Below, piece by piece: positions 32,999 to 41,347 of a stretch of DNA of 64,000 bases. Under the pieces are notes generated by a model, which worked only from the letters and a program-made list of their open reading frames with translations, was not told where the DNA came from and ran no database searches. The position numbers and the translations under genes are program-made. Positions within the stretch are counted from its first letter, which is position 1. Each line of letters begins with the position of its first letter. Origin of the DNA: Collinsella sp. (GTDB lineage: Bacteria > Actinomycetota > Coriobacteriia > Coriobacteriales > Coriobacteriaceae); assembly GCA_031294825.1 (NCBI GenBank), contig JAUMPM010000040.1, positions 14,777-78,776 on the forward strand, read 5' to 3'.

Positions 32999-33508
32999 CT
33001 AGTTCTCGGCTTGCTCAACCCGCACCTTGACACGTGTCGGATTGCCGTGGCTGTCGAGGGTCTTGGCATCGAGTGCCTGGATCTCGATGTACGCCTCGCC
33101 TTCTTTGATGTCGCCGGCGGGGCACGTCTCGATTGTCTTGCCGGTCTCGACCACACCGGATTCGTACATGGTCTCGTCGTTTTGGATGACGCGGAATCGC
33201 TGGGGAAATTTATTGTCTTGGACGTTTTGCACGTTGACGCGCAGCTTGCCGTCCTCCTGCAGCTGAGCGACCGGCGCGACCGAAATCGTCATCATGTTGT
33301 CGCGGACGATAGCGTCGAGCTCATCTTGGATTTCCTGACGCGTTTTGCCCTCGGCCGTCGTAACCGAAGCGCCCGCCTCGGGTACGGGCTGCGACTGCCA
33401 AGCGTATAGTCCTACGGCGACAAGGGCGCAGACGATGGCCAAACAGGCAACGATGAGCTTTTTGCGACGACCCAGGCCTACAAAGTGGGGTGGCCTCTTC
33501 GCGCTCAT
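32999..33508 (-). CDS. Membrane-anchored extracytoplasmic protein of unknown function
   Basis: The 169-residue protein has a basic N-terminus ('MSAKRPPHFVGLGRRKK'), one membrane segment (about 18-38) and an external domain of about 125 residues ('ISVAPVAQLQEDGKLRVNVQNVQDNKFPQRFRVIQNDETMYESGVV ...' type beta pattern). Its ATG overlaps the stop of the preceding gene by four bases. The domain's alternating strands look like a small immunoglobulin-like fold. Family not recognised. Part of the exported-protein operon. Confidence 0.68.
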   Translation of the reverse strand: MSAKRPPHFVGLGRRKKLIVACLAIVCALVAVGLYAWQSQPVPEAGASVTTAEGKTRQEIQDELDAIVRDNMMTISVAPVAQLQEDGKLRVNVQNVQDNKFPQRFRVIQNDETMYESGVVETGKTIETCPAGDIKEGEAYIEIQALDAKTLDSHGNPTRVKVRVEQAEN

Positions 33509-33801
33509 GCGGCATCCTTGGCGGTATAGATGCGCGCAAAGGTGGACGGGTCCGCTCCAAAGAGCATGTGAAGCATCAGGCGGCGCGAGTAAGCAAGCTC
33601 GTCGAAGTCGGGAGGGAGCTCGATGTCGTGGATATGCGCGATGTGGTGGGCGAGCGCCGAGAACGACTCGGGGTCGCAGATCACATCGGTGGTAACGTGG
33701 TAGACCGTCGTATCGGGGAATGCCTCTTCGTCGAAAGGCAGGAGATGGGGATCGTCGTCGACTTCGATGGCGATGCCGTACTGGGGCCAGTAATATGCCA
33801 T
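33505..33801 (-). CDS. Small cytoplasmic protein of unknown function, first in operon
   Basis: The 98-residue protein has no signal or membrane segment: 'MAYYWPQYGIAIEVDDDPHLLPFDEE', then 'DTTVYHVTTDVICDPESFSALAHHIAHIHDIELP'. GGGAGGTTCCC precedes ATG 33801, although the frame is open further up. The stop overlaps the next start (ATGA-type). It may regulate or support the exported proteins that follow. The many His, Asp and Glu residues could bind metal, which is speculation. Confidence 0.65.
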   Translation of the reverse strand: MAYYWPQYGIAIEVDDDPHLLPFDEEAFPDTTVYHVTTDVICDPESFSALAHHIAHIHDIELPPDFDELAYSRRLMLHMLFGADPSTFARIYTAKDAA

Positions 33802-34147
33802 GGGAACCTCCCTGCTTCTTGGGCCAAAACTTCTATCGGTTTTGGCTGTCGATGCCGACCGTATCAGTCGCAACTTGACCAATTTCTGACCAAATGCTTG
33901 ACGGATTGGCGTCTCAGCAGGTAAAAGGCGGCAAAAATTACTTCAACTTTTTTCGGGCGACAATCGAGCGATCGGCGACGGCGGGGCCATATGTGTCAAA
34001 AGCATCGTCTGCCGAGGAAACCTTGCCGCTCGCCGAATTGCACGAACGTAAAAATCGCCAATTATGGAGACGGTCTCGAACACGTCGACGAAACGATGCG
34101 GTAACATCTCCCTGCAAACACTGTAGTTAGCTAAAGGGGGAGTTCGC
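33802..34147. other. Divergent intergenic region before the dehydrogenase gene
   Basis: 346 bp between the exported-protein operon and the FAD-linked dehydrogenase. It must hold both promoters. AT-rich stretches occur at 33930-33955 and 34045-34065; no clear operator, hairpin or RNA gene is seen. Confidence 0.5.
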
Positions 34148-35749
34148 GTGTCTGCAACCATCAAACCCTTCACCGACGAGTTCGAAGAGTATGGCCGCGA
34201 TGAGTCTCGCACGTCGGGCGAGGCCTCGAGCATCTCGTTTCCGACAACGGAAGACGAGGTCCGTGCCATTTTGGAAAAGCTCCATGCCGAGCGTGTCCCG
34301 GTAACGGTTCAGGGCGCCCGAACCGGCCTTGCCGCCGGTGCCGTGCCCCACGGCGGGCATATCCTCAATACTTCCCGTATGAATCGCTACTTGGGCCTTC
34401 GCCGCGATGAACAAGGTCGCTTTCTACTGCGCGTGGAGCCGGGTGTTGTGCTTTCTGAGCTGCGCAAGCAGCTGGGCAAGAAGGTGCTGCCGACTGCTGG
34501 TTGGGACCAGGCATCGCTTGAGGCCTACGAGGAGTTCCAAGAGGCCCCCGAGCAGTTCTTTCCCACCGATCCCACCGAGACGTCTGCCTGTCTGGGCGGC
34601 ATGGCGGCATGTAACGCCTCTGGTGCCCGCAGCTACGCCTACGGCTCCTTGCGCCCACATATCACGGGACTCCACGTCGCGCTGCCTGATGGCGATTTGC
34701 TTGAGCTTCAGCGCGGCGAGGCTTTTGCCCAGGGCCGCCACCTGTCACTCGTGACGGCAGAGGGCCACACACTCGAGCTCGATCTTCCCGGCTATACCAT
34801 GCCCAAGACAAAAAATGCCTCAGGCTATTTCGTTGCGGACGAAATGGACGCCATCGACCTCTTTATCGGTGCGTGCGGCACACTCGGCGTCATTACCGAG
34901 CTCGAGATCGCCCTGCAGGCGGCGCCTGCGGTCGTTTGGGGTGTGAGCTGCTTTTTCGATAGCGAAGACAAGGCCGTGTCCTTTACCGATTCCGTGCGTC
35001 CCGTCCTGTCCCATGCGGCTGCCATCGAGTACTTCGACGCTGGCGCCCTGGATATTCTACGTCGCCAGCGCGAGCAGTCGACGGCGTTTGCCTCGCTGCC
35101 GGCGCTCGACAAAGACGCCAAGGTCTGTGTCTACGTGGAGCTCGACTGCGATGACGAGGCCCAGGCGACCGAGGAACTGTACCACCTGGGATGGGTGCTG
35201 GAGCTTGCGGGCGGCCGCGACGATGCGACATGGGTCGCGCGCACCGAGGTCGATCGCGAGTGCCAGCGATTCTTCCGCCACGCGGTGCCCGAGAGCGTCA
35301 ACATGCTTATCGACGAGCGTCGCCGCATCGACCCCACCATCACCAAGCTGGGCTCGGACATGTCGGTGCCCAATGCACGCCTTGCCGATGTCGTGGCCCT
35401 CTATCGCCGCACACTGGCCGAAAGCGGGCTTGAATCTGCTGCCTGGGGGCACATCGGTAACAACCATCTGCATGTGAACATCCTGCCGCGCGATGCGCAA
35501 GACTACCGTCGCGGTGGCGAGCTGTTTGCCCAGTGGGCTGCGGAGGTAACGGCTATGGGCGGTGCCGTTTCTGCCGAGCACGGCGTCGGCAAGATCAAGG
35601 CGGGCTTCTTAGAGACGATGTACGGTCACGAGGCCATGGTTGAGTCGGCGCGGCTCAAGCTCCAGCTCGATCCCGACGGGCAGCTGGGTCGCGGCAACCT
35701 GTTTTCGGAGAAGCTCTTGGATGAACTCGTCCAGAAAGGGGGCGCGTGA
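34148..35749 (+). CDS. FAD-linked 2-hydroxyacid (lactate/glycolate-type) dehydrogenase
   Basis: This 533-residue protein belongs to the GlcD/D-lactate dehydrogenase family. The FAD-binding domain includes 'TVQGARTGLAAGAVPHGGHILNTSRMNR', 'VEPGVVLSELRKQLG', 'DPTETSACLGGMAACNASGARSYAYGS' and 'GACGTLGVITELEIAL'. The C-terminal cap has 'GHIGNNHLHVNILP' and 'AVSAEHGVGKIK'. Downstream EtfB and ferredoxin-fused EtfA, with overlapping ends, suggest a complex like the electron-bifurcating lactate dehydrogenase (LctBCD) of Acetobacterium. That complex oxidises lactate with NAD+ at the expense of reduced ferredoxin. The substrate here is inferred. GTG start with AAAGGGGGAG. Confidence 0.88.
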   Translation: MSATIKPFTDEFEEYGRDESRTSGEASSISFPTTEDEVRAILEKLHAERVPVTVQGARTGLAAGAVPHGGHILNTSRMNRYLGLRRDEQGRFLLRVEPGVVLSELRKQLGKKVLPTAGWDQASLEAYEEFQEAPEQFFPTDPTETSACLGGMAACNASGARSYAYGSLRPHITGLHVALPDGDLLELQRGEAFAQGRHLSLVTAEGHTLELDLPGYTMPKTKNASGYFVADEMDAIDLFIGACGTLGVITELEIALQAAPAVVWGVSCFFDSEDKAVSFTDSVRPVLSHAAAIEYFDAGALDILRRQREQSTAFASLPALDKDAKVCVYVELDCDDEAQATEELYHLGWVLELAGGRDDATWVARTEVDRECQRFFRHAVPESVNMLIDERRRIDPTITKLGSDMSVPNARLADVVALYRRTLAESGLESAAWGHIGNNHLHVNILPRDAQDYRRGGELFAQWAAEVTAMGGAVSAEHGVGKIKAGFLETMYGHEAMVESARLKLQLDPDGQLGRGNLFSEKLLDELVQKGGA

Positions 35750-35751
35750 AT

Positions 35752-36567
35752 ATGAGTGATTTCCATATGGTGGTGTGCGTTAAGGCCGTGCCGGGCAGCA
35801 CCGAGGTCAAGATGGACCCCAAGACCAATACCATCGTGCGTGATGGCAAGCAGGCGGTCATTAACCCGTTCGATGCGAGCGCTCTGGAATGCGCGCTGGC
35901 GCTGAAGGACGACTTTATCGGCTTTGGCATGGACGTGCGCGTGACGGTGGTGTCGATGGGCATCCCCGCGACCGAGTCGCTGCTGCGCGACTGCATCGCT
36001 CGAGGTGCCGACGACGCGCTGCTGCTGACCGATCGCGCCTTTGCAGGTGCCGATACCCTGGCAACCACCTATGCCCTCAAGTGCGGCATCGAGGCGCTCG
36101 ACGAGGACTTCGACCTGCTCATCTGCGGCAAGATGGCGGTGGATGGCGATACGGCCCAGATTGGCCCCGAGCTTGCCGGTGCTTTTGAGATTCCCTGTGT
36201 GACCGACGTGAGCTGCGTGCAAAGCGCGGGCTTTACGACCTGTGGTTCACTGGCGCTTGTTCACGGCTGCGATGCCGGCGAGGAGACGGTGTGTCTTGAG
36301 ATGCCGTGCGTGATGACGACTGCCAAGGAGATTGGCCAGTTGCGTATGCCGAGTATTGCCGGTATTCGCGCGGCGGAGGAGGCGGACGTGCGCGTGGTCA
36401 GTGCCGCCGACGTGAACGCCGACCCCGCGCGTTGCGGTCTTGCCGGGTCGCCGACACAGGTCGTGCGCTCGTTTGTGCCCGACCGTGACCAAACGTGCGA
36501 GGACGTTGACGGAACGGCGTCCGAGCAGGCGGCAAAACTTGCCAAGATTATCGAGGGGATGGCATAG
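35752..36567 (+). CDS. etfB: Electron-transfer flavoprotein beta subunit
   Basis: The 271-residue protein is an EtfB: 'VVCVKAVPGSTEVKMDP', 'INPFDASALECAL', 'TVVSMGIPATESLLRDCIARGADDALLLTDRAFAGADTLATTYAL' and 'LLICGKMAVDGDTAQIGPELA'. In bifurcating enzymes this subunit carries the bifurcating FAD close to an NAD(H) site; the 'DGDTAQIGPELA' loop is the usual nucleotide contact. ATG 35752 has AAAGGGGG ahead; GTG 35746, overlapping the previous stop, is the alternative. It lies between the dehydrogenase and EtfA genes in one operon. Confidence 0.92.
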   Translation: MSDFHMVVCVKAVPGSTEVKMDPKTNTIVRDGKQAVINPFDASALECALALKDDFIGFGMDVRVTVVSMGIPATESLLRDCIARGADDALLLTDRAFAGADTLATTYALKCGIEALDEDFDLLICGKMAVDGDTAQIGPELAGAFEIPCVTDVSCVQSAGFTTCGSLALVHGCDAGEETVCLEMPCVMTTAKEIGQLRMPSIAGIRAAEEADVRVVSAADVNADPARCGLAGSPTQVVRSFVPDRDQTCEDVDGTASEQAAKLAKIIEGMA

Positions 36568-37773
36568 ATGAGCGGACTGATTATCGATAGCGAAGCCTGT
36601 ATCGGCTGCGGTCGCTGCGTTCGCGCCTGTGCCTCGGGCGGCATCGTAGTGGAAGGCGAGCGACCCAGCCGATGCGCCCGCGTAACCGACGGCTGCATCC
36701 TATGCGGTGGGTGCGTCGACGCCTGCCCTGTCAACGCTATCTCGATCGAGCGTGACGAGGCCGCTGGTGCGGTTGACCTCGATGCGTATCGAGACATTTG
36801 GGTATTCGTGCAGACCGACGAGCACGATACGGTGACTCCCGTTGCCTATGAGCTTATGGGCAAGGGCCGCGAGCTTGCCGATGCGCGCGGCTGCCGTCTG
36901 GTGGCACTGGTCGGTATGGGTCCCGAGGGTTCTCTCGGCGACCTGGAGCATCTGGTTTGCGCGGGCGCCGACGAAGTCCTGGCCTGTCGCGACGAGCGCC
37001 TGCGCCAAAACGATGCGGAGGTCTACGCCCGCTTGATCTGCGATTTGGTAGCCGAATGCAAACCCGAGGCCATCCTATACGGTGCGACCGCCTTTGGCCG
37101 CGAACTGGCACCCGGCGTTGCCGTGCGCTTGCAGACGGGCCTTACGGCTGACTGCACCGTACTTTCGATGGATACGGAGACGGGACTGCTGCAACAGACG
37201 CGTCCGGCGTTTGGCGGCAACCTAATGGCCACCATCGTCTGCCCCAATCATCGTCCCCAGATGGCAACGGTTCGTCCCGGCATCTTTAAGGCGCCCGACT
37301 TCGACTACGGCCGTTCCGGCGCGATCACCCAGGTGATGCTTGCGGAAGACGTTAAGGCCCGTGTCGAGATCTCGATTCCCGCCGAGGAGTGGGGGCAGCA
37401 GGCTTCGATTGCCGATGCCGAGCGCCTTGTCGTGGTGGGTCGCGGCATTGGTTCCAAGAAAAACCTGCCGCTGATGCGAAAGCTCGCCGAGGCTCTGGGA
37501 GCCGAGCTTGGCTGCACGCGACCTGTCGTGGAGGCCGGCTGGTTGGAGTATCGCCATCAGATTGGCCAGACGGGCGTATCGGTTTCGCCCAAGCTTCTCG
37601 TGAGTATCGGTGTTTCGGGCGCCATCCAGCATCTTGCCGGCATCGGTGGGGCGGAGTGCATTATCGCCATCAACGAGGACCCGGATGCCCCCATCTTTGG
37701 TGCTGCCCAGTACAAGGTTGTCGGTGATGCCGTCGAGGTCGTCGAGGAGCTGCTGGCCCAGCTTGAGCGCTAG
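36568..37773 (+). CDS. etfA: Electron-transfer flavoprotein alpha subunit with N-terminal ferredoxin domain
   Basis: The 401-residue protein begins with a two-cluster ferredoxin-like domain ('CIGCGRCVRAC' at about 11-21 and 'CILCGGCVDACP' at about 43-54). EtfA follows with 'VFVQTDEHDTVTPVAYELMGKGRELA', the FAD-binding 'VVVGRGIGSKKNLPLMRKLAEALGAELGCTRPVVEAGW' and 'QIGQTGVSVSPKLLVSIGVSGAIQHLAGI'. EtfA subunits with extra iron-sulfur clusters occur in bifurcating lactate and caffeyl-CoA enzymes. Directly follows etfB without a gap. Its stop codon overlaps the stop of the convergent HD-domain gene. Confidence 0.92.
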   Translation: MSGLIIDSEACIGCGRCVRACASGGIVVEGERPSRCARVTDGCILCGGCVDACPVNAISIERDEAAGAVDLDAYRDIWVFVQTDEHDTVTPVAYELMGKGRELADARGCRLVALVGMGPEGSLGDLEHLVCAGADEVLACRDERLRQNDAEVYARLICDLVAECKPEAILYGATAFGRELAPGVAVRLQTGLTADCTVLSMDTETGLLQQTRPAFGGNLMATIVCPNHRPQMATVRPGIFKAPDFDYGRSGAITQVMLAEDVKARVEISIPAEEWGQQASIADAERLVVVGRGIGSKKNLPLMRKLAEALGAELGCTRPVVEAGWLEYRHQIGQTGVSVSPKLLVSIGVSGAIQHLAGIGGAECIIAINEDPDAPIFGAAQYKVVGDAVEVVEELLAQLER

Positions 37774-38582
37774 GCGCGCGCCAGCCAGTCGCGCATCTCG
37801 TCCTTTAGACGCTCCCAGGTCGCTTGCGTGGCGGGATCGGCAAAGGGGCGCGTAATGCCAAAGGGCGCGTCGAGCAGGCGGTAGATATCGCCCTGCTCGC
37901 GCGCCAGCGCGCGGCTCGCTGGATAGACGAGCTCAAGCATAAAGCAGATGAGTCCCACCAGGTAGTCTGCGGGCTCGTCGCGCTCATCGCGCGTGACGCA
38001 GCGGCGCTCGTCAAAGGCAGCGAGAGCCGGTGTCGAGAACCGGCTGGCGAGAAATGTGTCCTCATCAACCTTGAGGATGGTGTCGACGGTGCTGTCGGCG
38101 ATGGTGCGCATAATGTCGATCTTGTCGCCATCGCGTACGATGTCGCAGAAGCACCGTGTACGCTCGTCGAGTTGTGCCGGCAGACGAAAGTCGCTGTGAT
38201 AGGCGATGCTCGCGCGGATGAGCTCGTCGTGCTCGTCGGTCTCGATAAAATCTCGGATGCTTGTTGTGGCAGGCGCGTCGTCGGGGTTTTCGCCAAAGAG
38301 AACCTCGACGCCCAACGCTGCGTGGCTCATACTCTCGGCGTCCTTAAAGGTGTCCCAGCGCCGCAACTGTTCAAAGCGTCCCATATCGTGTAACAGGCCG
38401 CAAAGCCAGGCCAGGTCAATATCCTCTGTCGACCAGCTCTGCTCGCGCGCCACGGCATCGCATGCCTCGGCAACGTGGTACGTATGCTCGATTTTGAGCG
38501 CGATACGTGGATTGGCGGCATCGTAGGCATCGGTGTAGGTCTTGAAGGCCGCCGCAGCCCGCGTTCGATCGATAGCTGTCAT
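37770..38582 (-). CDS. HD-domain phosphohydrolase
   Basis: A 270-residue protein with an HD domain near the N-terminus: 'IALKIEHTYHVAEACDAVA' and 'LAWLCGLLHDMGRFEQLRRW' (H...HD) and later 'SIAYHSDFRLP' and 'IVRDGDKIDIMRTIAD' (D). HD proteins are metal-dependent phosphohydrolases often acting on nucleotides; the substrate is not known. The gene is convergent with etfA and the two stop codons share bases (CTAG). Start at ATG 38582, with AGGAAGCC ahead of it. Confidence 0.82.
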   Translation of the reverse strand: MTAIDRTRAAAAFKTYTDAYDAANPRIALKIEHTYHVAEACDAVAREQSWSTEDIDLAWLCGLLHDMGRFEQLRRWDTFKDAESMSHAALGVEVLFGENPDDAPATTSIRDFIETDEHDELIRASIAYHSDFRLPAQLDERTRCFCDIVRDGDKIDIMRTIADSTVDTILKVDEDTFLASRFSTPALAAFDERRCVTRDERDEPADYLVGLICFMLELVYPASRALAREQGDIYRLLDAPFGITRPFADPATQATWERLKDEMRDWLARA

Positions 38583-38803
38583 AATGGCTTCCTAAAAATT
38601 GTGTCTTTCTGTGTCTTTCGATCCGGTGGCAATTGTAGGTGAACTCGGTTGCTGCCGGGCGATGATTCTGCCATGTCGTTGCCTGACCCAACGAATCGAA
38701 TTTCTCACCGAGCTGGTCTGCTTCTTCTGGTACCATGGTCAAACTTTACTGTAGCAAAGCGTGACGTGGGCTTTTGTTCTGCGTCAGCGGAAATGGGGGT
38801 TTC

Positions 38804-39826
38804 ATGGCACAGGGAGCGACCGCCAACGAGCAAAAGAAATTCAAGGTACCGCGTATCCCGGGCGACATCATGGTCTATCCCATGATTGTTGGCCTTTTGC
38901 TCAACACTTTCTGTCCGCAGGTCTTTGAGATCGGCGGCTTCTTTACGGCTGCCTGCCGCGGCGGCTCCAATACCATCGTCGCTGCGATCCTGCTCTTCGT
39001 GGGTGCCGGCATCAGCTTTAAGTCCACGCCGGGCGCTATCAAGACCGGCATTGTCGTACTGATCCCCAAGCTTGTTGTTGCGGCCGCCCTTGGCTTGGGT
39101 GTGGCATATTTCTTTAACGACAACTTCCTGGGCCTGAGCTCGGTCTCAATCATCGGCGGCATTACGTTTTGCAACATGGCGCTCTATACGGGCATCATGG
39201 GCGAGTTCGGCGACGAGTCCGAGCAGGGCGCCGTCGGTATCCTGTTCTTTACGGCCGGCCCCGCCGTCACCATGATCATCCTCGGTGTCTCGGGTCTCGC
39301 CAACATCCCCGTCGGCACCATCATCGGATCCATCCTGCCGCTTGTTATCGGCATGGTTCTGGGCAACCTCTTCCCGTTCATCAAGAACCTGCTGGTCCCC
39401 GGCTCCAATCCTGCGATCGCTGTCATCGGTTTTCAGCTCGGTGCGTCCATGAGCCTGTCGAGCTTTATCACCGGCGGTATTTCCGGTATCTTGCTGGGCC
39501 TTGTTACGCTCTTTATCGTCAGCCCCATCACCTTTGCGTTCGAGCGCCTGTGCGGTGGTAACGGCAAGGCGGCCGTTGCCTGCTCCACTATCGCCGGCAC
39601 GGCCATGACCACGCCGGTCGCCCTCGCCGAGGTCGCACCGCGTTATGCCGAGCTTGCGCCCACCGCGTACGCTCAGATCGCCACCGCCGTCATCATCACG
39701 GCGATCTTGGCCCCGATTCTGACCGGCTGGGTCGATAAGAAGTTCTGTCAGGGCAAGGAGGATCTGTCGTTTGCCGGTGTCGAGGCCATCGAGGAGGCCG
39801 TCGCGACCGACATCGACGGCGAGTAA
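38804..39826 (+). CDS. kdgT: 2-Keto-3-deoxygluconate permease
   Basis: The 340-residue, strongly hydrophobic protein with about ten membrane segments matches the KdgT family: 'VPRIPGDIMVYPMIVGLLLNTFCPQ', 'AACRGGSNTIVAAILLFVGAGISFKSTPGAI', 'GGITFCNMALYTGIMGEFGDESEQGAVGI', 'CSTIAGTAMTTPVALAEVAP'. It would import 2-keto-3-deoxygluconate, a breakdown product of pectin, by proton symport. ATG 38804 follows GGGGGTTTC. It stands alone before a terminator. No KDG kinase or aldolase is in the window. Confidence 0.88.
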   Translation: MAQGATANEQKKFKVPRIPGDIMVYPMIVGLLLNTFCPQVFEIGGFFTAACRGGSNTIVAAILLFVGAGISFKSTPGAIKTGIVVLIPKLVVAAALGLGVAYFFNDNFLGLSSVSIIGGITFCNMALYTGIMGEFGDESEQGAVGILFFTAGPAVTMIILGVSGLANIPVGTIIGSILPLVIGMVLGNLFPFIKNLLVPGSNPAIAVIGFQLGASMSLSSFITGGISGILLGLVTLFIVSPITFAFERLCGGNGKAAVACSTIAGTAMTTPVALAEVAPRYAELAPTAYAQIATAVIITAILAPILTGWVDKKFCQGKEDLSFAGVEAIEEAVATDIDGE

Positions 39827-39871
39827 TCGTTGACGCGAGTCAATCAAGCCGGCGTGCAATTCGCGCCGTTT

Positions 39872-39922
39872 GAGCGCCCGAACGAAAGCTGTCTTGCAGT
39901 GACGTTCGGGCGCTCTGCTATT
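39872..39922 (+). terminator. Terminator after kdgT
   Basis: GAGCGCCCGAACG (39872-39884) pairs perfectly with CGTTCGGGCGCTC (39903-39915), then TGCTATTATT. 13-bp stem about 46 bp beyond the kdgT stop. Confidence 0.75.
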
Positions 39923-40013
39923 ATTCCCCTTACCCCTGCGGAGTAGGGGTGTTTATTGCCCAGACACGAATCGGGCGATTCTGACCACTTGGATATTGAA
40001 GGGATGGCGTCTA

Positions 40014-41158
40014 GTGGTTAAGGCACTCAAGATTGAGATATTCCTGCTATGCATGATTGTTCTTATCGGGCTTGCCGCGCGAAGTCGCCACTCCTTGTTC
40101 TCGAGTACCCAGCAGTTATTGTTTAGTACGCTCGGCTACACCTCTGCCGCGTACATGTTATTCGATATAATCTGGACGCTTTCGGACGGTGTGGGCGGCA
40201 CGCTGGGCATTGCTGCCAACTGGATTTCCAACGCGGTTTCGTTTTCGCTCTTTGCCGCCGCGTGCCTCATTTGGTTTATCTATTCCGAGACGGTGCAGGG
40301 TTCTCGCCTTTTGACCGCGCGCTATAGGATGGCGTTTGTAACGCTGCCTGCGGTGCTGGTAGAGTCGTACTGGCGTTTACTAGCTACTGGACGCATGCCC
40401 TGTTCTATATCGATGCGCAGGGCGCGTATCGTCGCGGTTTTGTCTATATGATCCAGCCCATCGTCAGCTACTGCTACGTTATATATACGTCCCTGCATGC
40501 GTTTATACAATCTTGCAAGGTCGAGAGCCTACAAAAGAAGGCCATCTATCAAACCTTGCCATTTTTCGCCATTCCGGCCTTGGTGGCCGGTGTCTTTCAG
40601 GTCTTTTATTCGGGTCCCTGCCTTAGTGTCGGCATCATGTTAAGTATGTTGCAGCTCTACATTGTTTGTCAGGAGCAGCTGATCTCGACCGACCCGTTGA
40701 CTGGCCTTAACAATCGCAACCGTTTTGAGACCTATATGCTGTCGCTGTTCTCGGGTGCTGATCAGGCCGATGATGTGTATCTGCTTATGATGGACGCCGA
40801 CGGCTTTAAGCTGATTAACGATCGCTATGGACATGTGGAGGGCGACCATGCTCTCCAGGTCATATCTGCTACGCTCAAAGAGGTCTGCTCGGCGTCTGGT
40901 GGTTTTATCGCACGTTATGGCGGCGATGAGTTCGTGGTGCTCCAGAAGGCTGCGGCGGAACAGGACATCATAGACCTGTGTTCGGCGATTAACGACGAGC
41001 TCGCTCGTGCCGAGGTGCCGTATGCATTGCGGATGTCCATCGGTTACGCGCGGGTCGGCGATAGTGTTGATACCTGGCAAGACTTACTTCGCGCTGCCGA
41101 TGCGGAGCTCTACCGCGTCAAGGCCGAGAAAAAGAAAGCCGGTGTCCAGATACGCTAG
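40014..41158 (+). pseudogene. Frameshifted GGDEF (diguanylate cyclase) gene
   Basis: Two overlapping frames together make one protein. Frame 1 (40014 to about 40360) encodes membrane segments ('IEIFLLCMIVLIGLAA' ... 'TLPAVLV'). The next frame continues with 'AFTSYWTHALFYIDAQGAYRRGFVYMIQP', more membrane segments, and a GGDEF domain ('TDPLTGLNNRNRF', 'DADGFKLINDRYGHVEGDHAL', 'ARYGGDEFVVL'). The frame changes at about 40350-40375. GGDEF enzymes make cyclic di-GMP. The break separates the membrane sensor from the catalytic part, unless it is a sequencing error or the downstream ATG (40448) makes a shorter enzyme. A strong terminator follows. Confidence 0.75.
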
Positions 41159-41202
41159 AAAAAGGGCGCACGACTGTTGCGATGGTCGTGCGCTCTTTTT
41201 GC
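41159..41202 (+). terminator. Strong terminator after the GGDEF gene
   Basis: AAAAAGGGCGCACGAC and GTCGTGCGCTCTTTTT form a stem of about 12 bp around TGTTGCGATG, followed by a run of five T. Confidence 0.88.
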
Positions 41203-41347
41203 GTTTGCGGGGGCCACCGGCCATAACGCCCAGGCGCGGTGCGGCAAGACGAGCGTCTGCCGCCGCGGCTCGGTACGAAATTAACGAGAACCAGTGTGCT
41301 CCATTAAGCTGAAGTGTGCGAACGCCCTCTCTAAAAAGGTGAGCTCG

